In this document: in pieces, positions 1 through 6,283 of the stretch
How positions within the stretch are numbered: the first letter of the stretch is position 1
Layout of the letters: the number at the start of each line of letters is the position of its first letter
Source: Treponema sp.
GTDB lineage: Bacteria; Spirochaetota; Spirochaetia; Treponematales; Breznakiellaceae
DNA length: 10,568 nt
Assembly: GCA_031268125.1 (NCBI GenBank)
Contig: JAIRXT010000246.1
Span: forward strand, 1 to 10,568
Direction: 5' to 3'
Program-made: the position numbers and the translations under genes
Notes under the pieces: model-generated
Seen by the model: only the letters and a program-made list of their open reading frames with translations
Database searches by the model: none
Told to the model about the DNA's origin: nothing

Positions 1-197
1 GTTAGTTTTTTTAGGGGGAGAAAAGACGCCCGAAGAATGTAACAGGGGGTGGCGGTGGAAAGAATCTGGGGTGGGGGCCCCGGATTTTTCCAGCCGACAG
101 GACCCCCGGTGATTTTATAGGCGTCTTTTCCATCGAAAATTGAGCTTGTTCCAAAACTCGGTTAGTTTTGGACAAGCTCTTGTAAAAGTAAAATTGC
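1..197 (+). repeat. Dispersed MITE-like repeat, copy A
   Basis: This segment matches 9046-9220 in inverted orientation almost end to end. The core has 11-bp inverted ends, GAAAAGACGCC at 20-30 and GGCGTCTTTTC at 120-130, which gives a small element of about 111 bp. The match also extends outside these ends: the T-run and AGGGGGA on the left, and CATCGAAAATT plus TTGTAAAAGTAAAATTG on the right. Copy A carries a 38-bp palindrome at 142-179 that copy B lacks. No coding potential is visible. The left edge may continue beyond the window. Confidence 0.85.
142..179. repeat. 38-bp hairpin nested inside copy A
   Basis: The arms GAGCTTGTTCCAAAACT and AGTTTTGGACAAGCTC flank a 5-base loop, with one bulged base. 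In the other copy of the surrounding repeat the flanks AAAATT and TTGT are joined directly. This segment is therefore a clean insertion in copy A, or a clean deletion from copy B, with no obvious target duplication. The GTTCCAAAA core recurs at 1447-1474 and, as a half, near 1641-1651. Confidence 0.8.
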
Positions 198-279
198 TAA
201 TTCCCGGCCAGCTTCATTTTTCTGCGGGCCGGTGCTACAATATAAAAAAACGCGGGGAATTCCGCAGCGCCGGGGTATT

Positions 280-1428
280 ATGACAAAAACCAAAGCAGAT
301 GAGGCAGATACGCCGGAAACGCAGGCAATAAAATACACCGGATCAAAACTTAAATTACTGCCGTATATACTCAGCCTTTCAAAAAAAGCATCCGGCGATT
401 CAAAAAACGCCGCTGTTTTTGACGGATTTTCCGGTTCAACACGGGTCAGCCAGGCCTACGCGAAAACAGGGCACCGGGTTTACGCCAACGACATTGCGCC
501 GTATGCCAAAATTTTTAATACCGCGTTTTTAATGAACAAAAAAGAACCGCAAAGCTATCAGCCTTTGATTGACCACCTTAATTCGCTTGAGCCGCGGGAC
601 GGCTGGTTTACCGGACATTACGGCGGGGACGGAGATTGCAAAATTTCAAACAACGGCGACGGGTTAAAAAAACCCTGGCAAAAAAAGAATACCCGCAGGC
701 TGGACGCCGTCCGGGAAGAAATAGACAAACTGGCCCTTGACGAAGTTACCAAAGCTGTGGCCATTACCAGTTTAATGCTTGCGCTGGACCGTGTTGACAG
801 CACCCTTGGACATTATGCGTCGTATTTAAACGAATGGTCGCCGCGATCGTATAACGACATGAAGTTACAGGTACCGGATTTGTGGATAAATGAAAAAGAG
901 CATGTTGTGATGAACCTGGATATTTTTCAGGCCGTTGAAAAACTGCCAAACGACATAATCATTGCCTATCTGGATCCGCCTTACGGATCAAACAACGAAA
1001 AAATGCCGCCTTCCCGTGTCCGTTATGCGTCGTATTACCATATCTGGACAACAATCTGCCTGAACGACAAGCCGGAAATTTTTGGAAAGGCAAAAAGAAG
1101 GGCCGACACATCAGACATAACCGCCTGTTCCGTTTTTGAGGAATTCAGAAAAGGAGAAACCGGAAAATTTATCGCCATTGAAGCAATCGAAAAACTTATC
1201 AGGCAGACTCCCGCTCATTATATTATTTTATCGTATAGTTCCGGCGGCAGGGCGACGGCCCGTGAATTAAACGAAGTACTCAACGATTACGGCAGAATCA
1301 TTGAAATAGAAACGATAAGCTACCGGAAAAACGCAATGTCGGCCATGAAACGGACTTCAAACTGGGCAAAAGAATCCGGCGAAGGCAATTTTGAGTATTT
1401 GTTCCTTATGGAAAAAAAACAGCCTTGA
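280..1428 (+). CDS. D12-class N6-adenine DNA methyltransferase
   Basis: This gene should transfer a methyl group from S-adenosylmethionine to adenine N6 in DNA. With the ATG at 280 the protein has 382 residues. Motif X appears as KYTGSK (18-23), the SAM-binding motif I as FDGFSGSTRVSQ (47-58) followed by YANDI (68-72), and the catalytic motif as DPPY (232-235). The order X, I, IV is that of the Dam/D12 (alpha) class. An in-frame GTG at 232 lies upstream of a possible -10 box (TACAAT, 235-240), so the ATG at 280 is preferred; no strong ribosome binding site is visible. No restriction enzyme gene adjoins it, so it is either solitary (phage or regulatory type) or half of a lost pair. The gene is clearly more AT-rich than its neighbours and is bounded by repeats on both sides, which suggests horizontal acquisition. 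The recognition sequence cannot be read from the protein. Confidence 0.88.
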   Translation: MTKTKADEADTPETQAIKYTGSKLKLLPYILSLSKKASGDSKNAAVFDGFSGSTRVSQAYAKTGHRVYANDIAPYAKIFNTAFLMNKKEPQSYQPLIDHLNSLEPRDGWFTGHYGGDGDCKISNNGDGLKKPWQKKNTRRLDAVREEIDKLALDEVTKAVAITSLMLALDRVDSTLGHYASYLNEWSPRSYNDMKLQVPDLWINEKEHVVMNLDIFQAVEKLPNDIIIAYLDPPYGSNNEKMPPSRVRYASYYHIWTTICLNDKPEIFGKAKRRADTSDITACSVFEEFRKGETGKFIAIEAIEKLIRQTPAHYIILSYSSGGRATARELNEVLNDYGRIIEIETISYRKNAMSAMKRTSNWAKESGEGNFEYLFLMEKKQP

Positions 1429-1446
1429 ATACGGGAATAAATGAGA

Positions 1447-1474
1447 CTGTTCCAAAATTTTAATTTTGGAACAG
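1447..1474. repeat. 28-bp perfect palindrome
   Basis: The arms CTGTTCCAAAATT and AATTTTGGAACAG are separated by TT. It begins 18 bases after the methyltransferase stop codon. It shares the TGTTCCAAAA core with the 38-bp hairpin at 142-179, so it is probably another member of the same small palindrome family. It has no GC-rich stem with a T-run, so it is not a typical intrinsic terminator, though it could still form a hairpin in the mRNA. Confidence 0.8.
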
Positions 1475-1512
1475 CAACCTTTAACTATCATCAGTTCGAC
1501 ACAATGGAAATT

Positions 1513-1629
1513 CAGAAATGTATGCCAAACCTTTGTAACACGGGGTGCCGGGGGAAAAAATCCACCGCCCTGCGCGGTGTTTTTGCCCCCGGCAGGACCC
1601 CTGAAACTTGCTTCCAGCATACATTTCTG
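1513..1629. repeat. 117-bp MITE-like palindromic element
   Basis: Perfect 13-bp inverted ends, CAGAAATGTATGC at 1513-1525 and GCATACATTTCTG at 1617-1629, enclose a second symmetric region. In that region GCCGGGGG near 1547 pairs with CCCCCGGC near 1586, and CACCGC pairs with GCGGTG at the centre. The whole segment could fold into one interrupted hairpin. It fills most of the gap between the methyltransferase and the convergent DUF3343 gene. There is no credible gene in this gap. Confidence 0.7.
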
Positions 1630-1670
1630 CTATTGCCGTAGTTTTGGAACTGGCTCGAATGAGTGTTTTT

Positions 1671-1961
1671 TTAGCTTTGTCCTGCACCGTCCGGCGTATC
1701 AGGGACGGCAAGCGGTTCATAGCTTTCGCCCTTCCCCGGCAAAACCTTGCACCGGAAAACCTTCACAAACAAAGCGCCCCGGCGGCGCAGCTCCGCGGAA
1801 AGCGCCGCGGCATCCGTGCTTTCCGCGCTCATGGCGTAACCGCAGGACGCGGAAAGAAAGCGGGGAACCGGAATAATCCGGCAGGGAATATTCAGCTCTT
1901 TACAAAGAATTTCCGCATCCAGAGCGGCGCTTACCGTTTCAAAAGTAAAAAGCTGTTTCAT
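1671..1961 (-). CDS. DUF3343 putative Se/S carrier-like protein
   Basis: The product is a 96-residue protein of the DUF3343 type, a small family found with selD, yedF and selenium-dependent molybdenum hydroxylase genes and proposed to carry selenium or sulfur. The beginning MKQLFTFETVSAALDAE and the segment PVPRFLSASCGYAM, with Cys40 before Gly, match the family pattern (a conserved Cys-Gly after an IPVPR-like strand). The start was chosen because family members begin close to this F-x-x-x-x-A-L-x-A-E segment. A longer in-frame start at 2015 would overlap the previous gene. It follows the MocA-like gene by 13 bases on the same strand, so the two are almost certainly cotranscribed. The tail after about residue 74 is longer than expected and low in recognisable features. 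The biochemical role is inferred from family and context only. Confidence 0.8.
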   Translation of the reverse strand: MKQLFTFETVSAALDAEILCKELNIPCRIIPVPRFLSASCGYAMSAESTDAAALSAELRRRGALFVKVFRCKVLPGKGESYEPLAVPDTPDGAGQS

Positions 1962-1974
1962 TATCCGCCCATGT

Positions 1975-2613
1975 TTAAATTCGATCCAGCGCGGCCAGCG
2001 TCTGCGGATCGTCAATGTCGATCAGGGGGTTCTGCGGCGGCGGACAGGGAGTTTCCGTTAATTCCAGCCTGATAAGGTTTTCCTTGCGGCGGCCGATAAC
2101 ATTCCGCCCCCGTTCCCCCTGGGCCAGGTTGAGCAGTTCCTCCCGGAAGCTGCCGGAAAACAACACGGGGTTCCCCGGTTCTCCCCGGTAACAGGGCTGC
2201 ACAATACAGCCGGGCCGGCGGGCCGCCGTAACGCGGCGTACCGCGGCGGCGTCAAGCAGGGGCTGGTCGCAGGGAAAAAAAAGATAGTATTCCTCTCCGC
2301 CGGATTCCCCGCCGGGTTCCCCGCTGCCCGCCGCCGTAAGCCCCAGGCGGATACTTTCCCGCTGGCCCAGTTCAGGATGTCCGTTGCGGACAGGGATAAG
2401 GGCCAGGCCCTCCGCCAGGGCAAGTACCGCGTCTTCGGCGGCGACAAAGAGGACCCGGTAAAAGCAATCCATGCAGGAGTCCGGGCCGCAGACCAGGTCC
2501 AGCGTATGCCGGGCCAGGGGTTTCCCGCGGAACGGGGCCAGGAGTTTATTTTCCGTCCCAAAGCGTTTTGAAAAACCCGATGCCATAAGGATGGCGTATA
2601 TTCTGTCAGGCAT
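1975..2613 (-). CDS. MocA-like molybdenum cofactor nucleotidyltransferase
   Basis: This 212-residue protein belongs to the MobA/MocA-type nucleotidyltransferases, which attach CMP or a related nucleotide to molybdopterin. The N-terminal nucleotide-binding signature is LMASGFSKRFGTENKLL (9-25), the metal-binding motif is PCDQPLL (114-120), and GNPV (147-150) and DIDDP (199-203) match the later family motifs. The ATG at 2613 places the first motif near residue 9, as usual; an upstream in-frame TTG at 2682 adds a stretch unlike the family. The gene lies between the amidohydrolase (101 bases upstream) and DUF3343. Versions of this family with an ASGFS rather than AAGxS start are typical of the clusters that mature selenium-dependent molybdenum hydroxylases, and the neighbours support that role. 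Whether it uses CTP, or another nucleotide, cannot be seen. Confidence 0.85.
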   Translation of the reverse strand: MPDRIYAILMASGFSKRFGTENKLLAPFRGKPLARHTLDLVCGPDSCMDCFYRVLFVAAEDAVLALAEGLALIPVRNGHPELGQRESIRLGLTAAGSGEPGGESGGEEYYLFFPCDQPLLDAAAVRRVTAARRPGCIVQPCYRGEPGNPVLFSGSFREELLNLAQGERGRNVIGRRKENLIRLELTETPCPPPQNPLIDIDDPQTLAALDRI

Positions 2614-2714
2614 AGCCGTAATCCTGTCTGCGGGGAACAGCCGGACCCGCAGGATTCCTGCGGCTGCTAAAAACCGGAACAAACGCGGTCATCCGCCATG
2701 CCCCGGTCAAAGAT

Positions 2715-4121
2715 TTACCCATAAATCGCCGGGAACCGGGATCGTATCACCCGGCTGCAGACAGCCTCCGCCTTTTCCGCCAGGGCCTGTTCATCAATAC
2801 CGGTTAAATGTCCGTCCCGGTACAGCACTTTTCCGTTGACCATGGTCAGCCATACCGGCCCCGTTACCCCCGTGTGGGCCAGCAGGTTCCGGGGATCGTG
2901 CAGGGCGCCGGAAAGCTCCAGGCCCCCGGTGTCCACCATAAATAAATCGGCCCCCTTGCCCGCTTCCAGCGACCCCAGTTCTTCACAGCCCAGAATCTTT
3001 GCCCCCCCGACGGTAGCCAGTTTGAACATCTCATAGGGGCTTGGGGCGCCTCCCCGTTCCTTGGCGTAATAACACTGCATCAAATAGGCTATCCGCAGGG
3101 AGTCGAGCAGGTTGGATGAATCGTTGGTGGCCGAACCGTCGCAGCCCAGGCCGATAGTTATACCGGCGCGGGTCATGGCGGGTATGTCGATGATCGGGCA
3201 TCCCCCCAAAATTGCAGGAGTAGGGCAGTGGGCAAGGCCGGTCCCTGTTTGGGCCATCAGGCCGTATTCACCGGGGGTAATTTCCCAGCCGTGAGCAAGC
3301 CAAAGATCCGGCCCCAAAAAGCCAATATCCTGCGCCCAGGCAAGAGTCCGCTTCCCCCAGCGGCTTATCATAACACCGGTTTCCCCTTCCGCAAGGTGGG
3401 TATGCAGACGCACCCCCCGGTCCCGGGCCAGGGCGGCGGATTCAATAAAGGTATCGGGATAGCAGTTTACCGGCTGGCAGGGAGCCACCACGATCCGGCT
3501 CATGGCGAAGGGTTTGGGATCGTGGTACCGGCTGATCAGCCGGTCGCAGTCGTTGATAAATTCCGCGGTGGTTTCCCGCATTTCATCAGGAATGGTACTC
3601 CCCTCTTCCCGGGGCAGGGTATTGCAGCCGCGGCCGGCATGGTAACGGATTCCCAAAAGCGCCGCCGCTTCCATCTGGCGGTCCACCGGGCTTTTTCCGG
3701 TTTTTTTTGTGTAGCAATACTGATGATCAAAGGCGGTGGTACAGCCGTGCTTAATCAGGTCCGCCATAGCCGTCAGGGATGAATAATAAATTACCTCCGA
3801 ATCAATTTCCGCAAAAATCCGGTAAATTTTATCCAGCCATTCCATCAGCGTAAGATTGGGATAATCAACGGTCAGCAGATTGCGTACAAAGGTCTGGAAA
3901 AAATGATGGTGGGTATTTACCATCCCCGGATATACCAGTTTCCCCCTTGCGTCGATAATATCCCGGTCCCCCGCCTCCGCAGCGGAGCTTGTCTCCGCAC
4001 CGGAGCCCAGGGAAATAATTTTCCCGTCATCGATCAGAATATTTCCGTCATGGATTACCGTGTCCGCCTTATCGCAGGTAACAATTGCCCGGGCGTTACG
4101 GATAAGTATTCCCTTTCCCAT
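2715..4121 (-). CDS. 8-oxoguanine deaminase-like amidohydrolase
   Basis: This 468-residue enzyme belongs to the ATZ/TRZ-type amidohydrolases and is closest in pattern to 8-oxoguanine deaminase / hydroxydechloroatrazine ethylaminohydrolase, which deaminates 8-oxoguanine to urate. The metal and catalytic residues are visible: HHH at 71-73 in NTHHHFFQTF, HTHLAE (240-245) with the catalytic Glu245, His278 in LAHGW, and Asp328 in GCDGSATNDSSN. The ATG at 4121 has a clear GGAGG five bases upstream. The upstream in-frame ATG at 4163 is rejected because it lies close to the -10 box. It is the first gene of a minus-strand operon with the MocA-like and DUF3343 genes. In such selenium clusters this position is often held by an SsnA-type aminohydrolase, so SsnA is the alternative name. 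Two spots differ from the usual 8-oxoguanine deaminases: AHGW instead of AHC, and a CPTPAILGG loop. The substrate is therefore uncertain. Confidence 0.82.
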   Translation of the reverse strand: MGKGILIRNARAIVTCDKADTVIHDGNILIDDGKIISLGSGAETSSAAEAGDRDIIDARGKLVYPGMVNTHHHFFQTFVRNLLTVDYPNLTLMEWLDKIYRIFAEIDSEVIYYSSLTAMADLIKHGCTTAFDHQYCYTKKTGKSPVDRQMEAAALLGIRYHAGRGCNTLPREEGSTIPDEMRETTAEFINDCDRLISRYHDPKPFAMSRIVVAPCQPVNCYPDTFIESAALARDRGVRLHTHLAEGETGVMISRWGKRTLAWAQDIGFLGPDLWLAHGWEITPGEYGLMAQTGTGLAHCPTPAILGGCPIIDIPAMTRAGITIGLGCDGSATNDSSNLLDSLRIAYLMQCYYAKERGGAPSPYEMFKLATVGGAKILGCEELGSLEAGKGADLFMVDTGGLELSGALHDPRNLLAHTGVTGPVWLTMVNGKVLYRDGHLTGIDEQALAEKAEAVCSRVIRSRFPAIYG

Positions 4122-4150
4122 ATAAACCTCCACATTGGGTTGTTTCTTAA

Positions 4151-4179
4151 ACAATAGGGCCATTACGGAACCATGTCAA
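4151..4179 (-). promoter_or_regulatory. Sigma-70-type promoter for the amidohydrolase operon
   Basis: On the minus strand a perfect -35 TTGACA (4174-4179) is followed by 17 bases and the -10 TATTGT (4151-4156). It would start transcription about 20-25 bases upstream of the amidohydrolase ATG at 4121, just ahead of its GGAGG ribosome binding site. It lies back to back with the selD-side promoter: only 21 bases separate the two -35 boxes, which allows shared regulation. Confidence 0.75.
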
Positions 4180-4200
4180 TTGCCATTCCCCGGACGTATG

Positions 4201-4230
4201 TTGACATCTTTTTGGCGGATCGGATAGAAT
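4201..4230 (+). promoter_or_regulatory. Sigma-70-type promoter for the selD operon
   Basis: A perfect -35 TTGACA (4201-4206) is followed by 18 bases and the -10 TAGAAT (4225-4230). Transcription would begin near 4237, immediately before the AGGAGG of the small membrane protein gene. It should drive that gene, selD and yedF, and possibly also the HsdM/HsdS-like genes, since no convincing terminator separates them. Confidence 0.75.
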
Positions 4231-4252
4231 TTCGCCGTCAGGAGGCGTTTCA

Positions 4253-4477
4253 ATGAAAATAACGCTTATAATAGTTGCCGGAATTGTAATAGTTTCCGTA
4301 GTTCCTGTCGTTTTGTCCCATTTTAGCCATATCGCGAAATTAAAAAAAGACAGGGAGATAGAAAAACTAAAATATCAAAAAGAAATTGCAGAAATAGAGC
4401 TTGAAAAAGAAAAGACGCAATTAAAACTGTTGGAAGAAGAAAATAAAAAGCTGGATAGAATCATTTATGAAAAATGA
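4253..4477 (+). CDS. Small membrane-anchored coiled-coil protein, unknown function
   Basis: I do not recognise a named family. The 74-residue product has one hydrophobic segment near the N-terminus (about residues 4-23, ending VVPVVLSHF). The rest, from about residue 30, is a Lys/Glu-rich helix with regularly spaced Leu, Ile and Tyr, as expected of a coiled coil. It is probably a single-pass inner-membrane protein with a cytoplasmic helical tail. Translation is well supported: AGGAGG at 4240-4245, seven bases before the ATG, and a strong promoter just upstream. Its last 11 bases overlap the start of selD, so selD translation is probably coupled to it. It is more AT-rich than selD. A role in membrane placement of selenium-handling proteins is possible but purely inferred from position. 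It could also be a generic small envelope protein. Confidence 0.75.
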   Translation: MKITLIIVAGIVIVSVVPVVLSHFSHIAKLKKDREIEKLKYQKEIAEIELEKEKTQLKLLEEENKKLDRIIYEK

Positions 4478-5501
4478 CGCGGTAAGCCTGCTTTCCGGTT
4501 GTACTTCCGGCGGGTGCGGCGCAAAAATCGGCCCCGGAGAATTGTCGGAACTGCTGGCCCGTATTCCGGTTAAAAAGGATCCCGCCCTGCTGGCGGGTTT
4601 TGACGGCCGCGATGACGCGGCGGTATACCGGATTGACGAAGGGCGGGCGCTTGTTTCCACGGTGGATTTTTTTTCCCCTATGGTGGAAGATCCGTTCCTG
4701 TTCGGGAAGATCGCCGCCGCCAATGCGCTAAGCGATATTTACGCTATGGGGGCAAGGCCGCTCTACGCGCTGAACCTTGTTTGTTTCCCCCAAAAACTGG
4801 ACAGGCAAATTCTGGAGGCAATTCTGTCCGGCGGTGCGGAAAAGGCGCTGGAAGCGGACACGGTTATTGCCGGGGGCCATTCGATCTACGATCACGAACC
4901 CAAGTACGGCCTGGCGGTAACCGGCCTTGTTGATCCCCGGAATCTGATTCGCAACAACACCTGCCGGGAAGGGGACGCGCTGATTCTGACCAAGGCCCTG
5001 GGCGTGGGGCTGGTTATGGCGGGACTGCGGGCCGGTGAAGCGGCGGAAGACATGGTACATGCCGCCGCCGCTTCAATGGAGCGGCTTAACCGCTACGCCG
5101 CGGAGAAGTTTCCCCCCTTCAATGTTCACGCCTGTACCGATGTTACGGGTTTTGGGCTTGCCGTCCATGCGGCGGAAATGGCGGGGGAGAATTTCACCCT
5201 GGTTATTGCAGGAGATTCCCTGCCCCTGCTTAACGGGGCCCTGGGTTTTGCGGAAAACTACTACGCCACCGCCGCTGGCCAGCGGAACCGGAATTTTATG
5301 GAGGGCCGGGCAGATGTTTCCGGGATTGGAGCGGCCCTGGGGGAAATCGTCTTTGATCCCCAGACTTCCGGGGGATTGCTTATTTCAGCGGCCCCGGAAG
5401 ATGCGGCGGCACTCTGCGGCGCTATCGCACAGGATGACCCGACCGCGGCCATTATCGGGGAAGTCCGCCGCAGGCAGGGCTGCGCCGTGATCGTGCGGTA
5501 A
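4467..5501 (+). CDS. selD: Selenide, water dikinase (selenophosphate synthase)
   Basis: SelD uses ATP and selenide to make selenophosphate, the selenium donor for selenocysteine, selenouridine and selenium-dependent molybdenum enzymes. The 344-residue length matches the family (E. coli has 347). The catalytic pair is present as Cys17 and Lys20 in GGCGAKI, at the same numbers as in E. coli; the Cys codon is TGC, so this is a cysteine rather than a selenocysteine form. Metal and nucleotide sites appear as GRDDAAVY (47-54), STVDFF (64-69) and ANALSDIYAMG (85-95), with GGHSIYDHEPKYGLAVTG farther on. The start overlaps the small upstream ORF by 11 bases and has only a weak GGA-type ribosome binding site, which fits translational coupling. 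With yedF downstream and DUF3343/MocA-like genes divergent, supply to a molybdenum hydroxylase is the likely main use. A role in selenoprotein synthesis cannot be excluded. Confidence 0.97.
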   Translation: MKNDAVSLLSGCTSGGCGAKIGPGELSELLARIPVKKDPALLAGFDGRDDAAVYRIDEGRALVSTVDFFSPMVEDPFLFGKIAAANALSDIYAMGARPLYALNLVCFPQKLDRQILEAILSGGAEKALEADTVIAGGHSIYDHEPKYGLAVTGLVDPRNLIRNNTCREGDALILTKALGVGLVMAGLRAGEAAEDMVHAAAASMERLNRYAAEKFPPFNVHACTDVTGFGLAVHAAEMAGENFTLVIAGDSLPLLNGALGFAENYYATAAGQRNRNFMEGRADVSGIGAALGEIVFDPQTSGGLLISAAPEDAAALCGAIAQDDPTAAIIGEVRRRQGCAVIVR

Positions 5502-5550
5502 AATTGTGATATTGTATATTGACGCATCTTACGGATAGAGGAGTTATGCG

Positions 5551-6162
5551 ATGGAAATAATCAACGTCCTTGGTAAGCCCTGCCCAATTCCGGTAATTGA
5601 GGCAAAAAAAGCCTTAAGAAAGGCCGCCCCCGGGGAAGGGGTGCAAGTTTTGGTGGATAACGATATAAGCCGCCAGAATCTGGAAAAAATGGCCCGGGGC
5701 CTGGGGTACACATCGGCCTTTGAGATCCGGGAAGATGGAAATATCCTGGTCAGCATCGGCGCTGCGGTTTTGCCGGCGGCAAAAACGGGAGCAGATTCCG
5801 CCCCGGCCGCCGTTCCGGCAGCGGAAGGCGGCCTTGTGGTGGCTATCGGGAAAAACACTATGGGCACGGGGAACGATGAATTGGGCGCCATCCTGATCAA
5901 GGGTTTTATCTATTCCCTTACCGAACTGGATACGCCCCCGGAAACCCTGCTTTTTTTCAACTCCGGGGTATACCTGAGTACCGAAGGTTCCAATGTGATT
6001 GAGGACCTTAAAACCCTGGAAAAAAAAGGAACCATTATCGCAAGCTGCGGTACCTGCCTTGATTTTTACAAGCGCAAGGATAAGCTGGCCGTGGGCAGCG
6101 TTACCAATATGTACGCCATTGCCTCCGCCCTGGCGGAAGCGGCAAAGTTGATAAATCTATAA
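5551..6162 (+). CDS. yedF: YedF, sulfurtransferase-like selenium metabolism protein
   Basis: The 203-residue protein has two parts, as expected for the selenium-metabolism YedF family. A TusA/SirA-like N-terminal domain carries the CPIP motif with Cys11 (11-14). A DsrE-like C-terminal domain contains MGTGNDELG (104-112) and SCGTCLDFY (165-173) with Cys166 and Cys169. An Ala/Pro-rich linker (about 72-92) joins them. A good ribosome binding site, GAGGAG, lies seven bases before the ATG. The gene follows selD by 49 bases with no terminator between, so the two form one operon. The family is known by association with selD and selenium-dependent molybdenum hydroxylases; transfer of selenium through the cysteines is the usual proposal, and the sequence here does not test it. 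The pattern match is strong. Confidence 0.93.
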   Translation: MEIINVLGKPCPIPVIEAKKALRKAAPGEGVQVLVDNDISRQNLEKMARGLGYTSAFEIREDGNILVSIGAAVLPAAKTGADSAPAAVPAAEGGLVVAIGKNTMGTGNDELGAILIKGFIYSLTELDTPPETLLFFNSGVYLSTEGSNVIEDLKTLEKKGTIIASCGTCLDFYKRKDKLAVGSVTNMYAIASALAEAAKLINL

Positions 6163-6283
6163 AGCGGATGTATTGAAGTGGGCCGGTTTTTGCGTTATTT
6201 GTATATGTTTAAGCCCGGTGGAGGAGTTACCGGTCTGCGTTTTACATCCGGCGCGGGGAATTTTGCAGAGCGTCTGCGGTAAT

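Noticed and set aside
3228..3782. 184-codon plus-strand ORF opposite the amidohydrolase
   Set aside because: It lies wholly inside a well-supported gene on the other strand and has no family features; it is a by-product of high GC.
4467..5501. SelD as a selenocysteine-containing form
   Set aside because: The catalytic position 17 is encoded by TGC and no in-frame TGA precedes the natural stop.
6173..6283. TTG at 6173 as the HsdM start, with a 37-residue extension
   Set aside because: The extension does not resemble HsdM N-termini, while the ATG at 6284 gives the expected distance to the conserved LGLVFLRYI segment. The choice is not certain because neither start has a good ribosome binding site.
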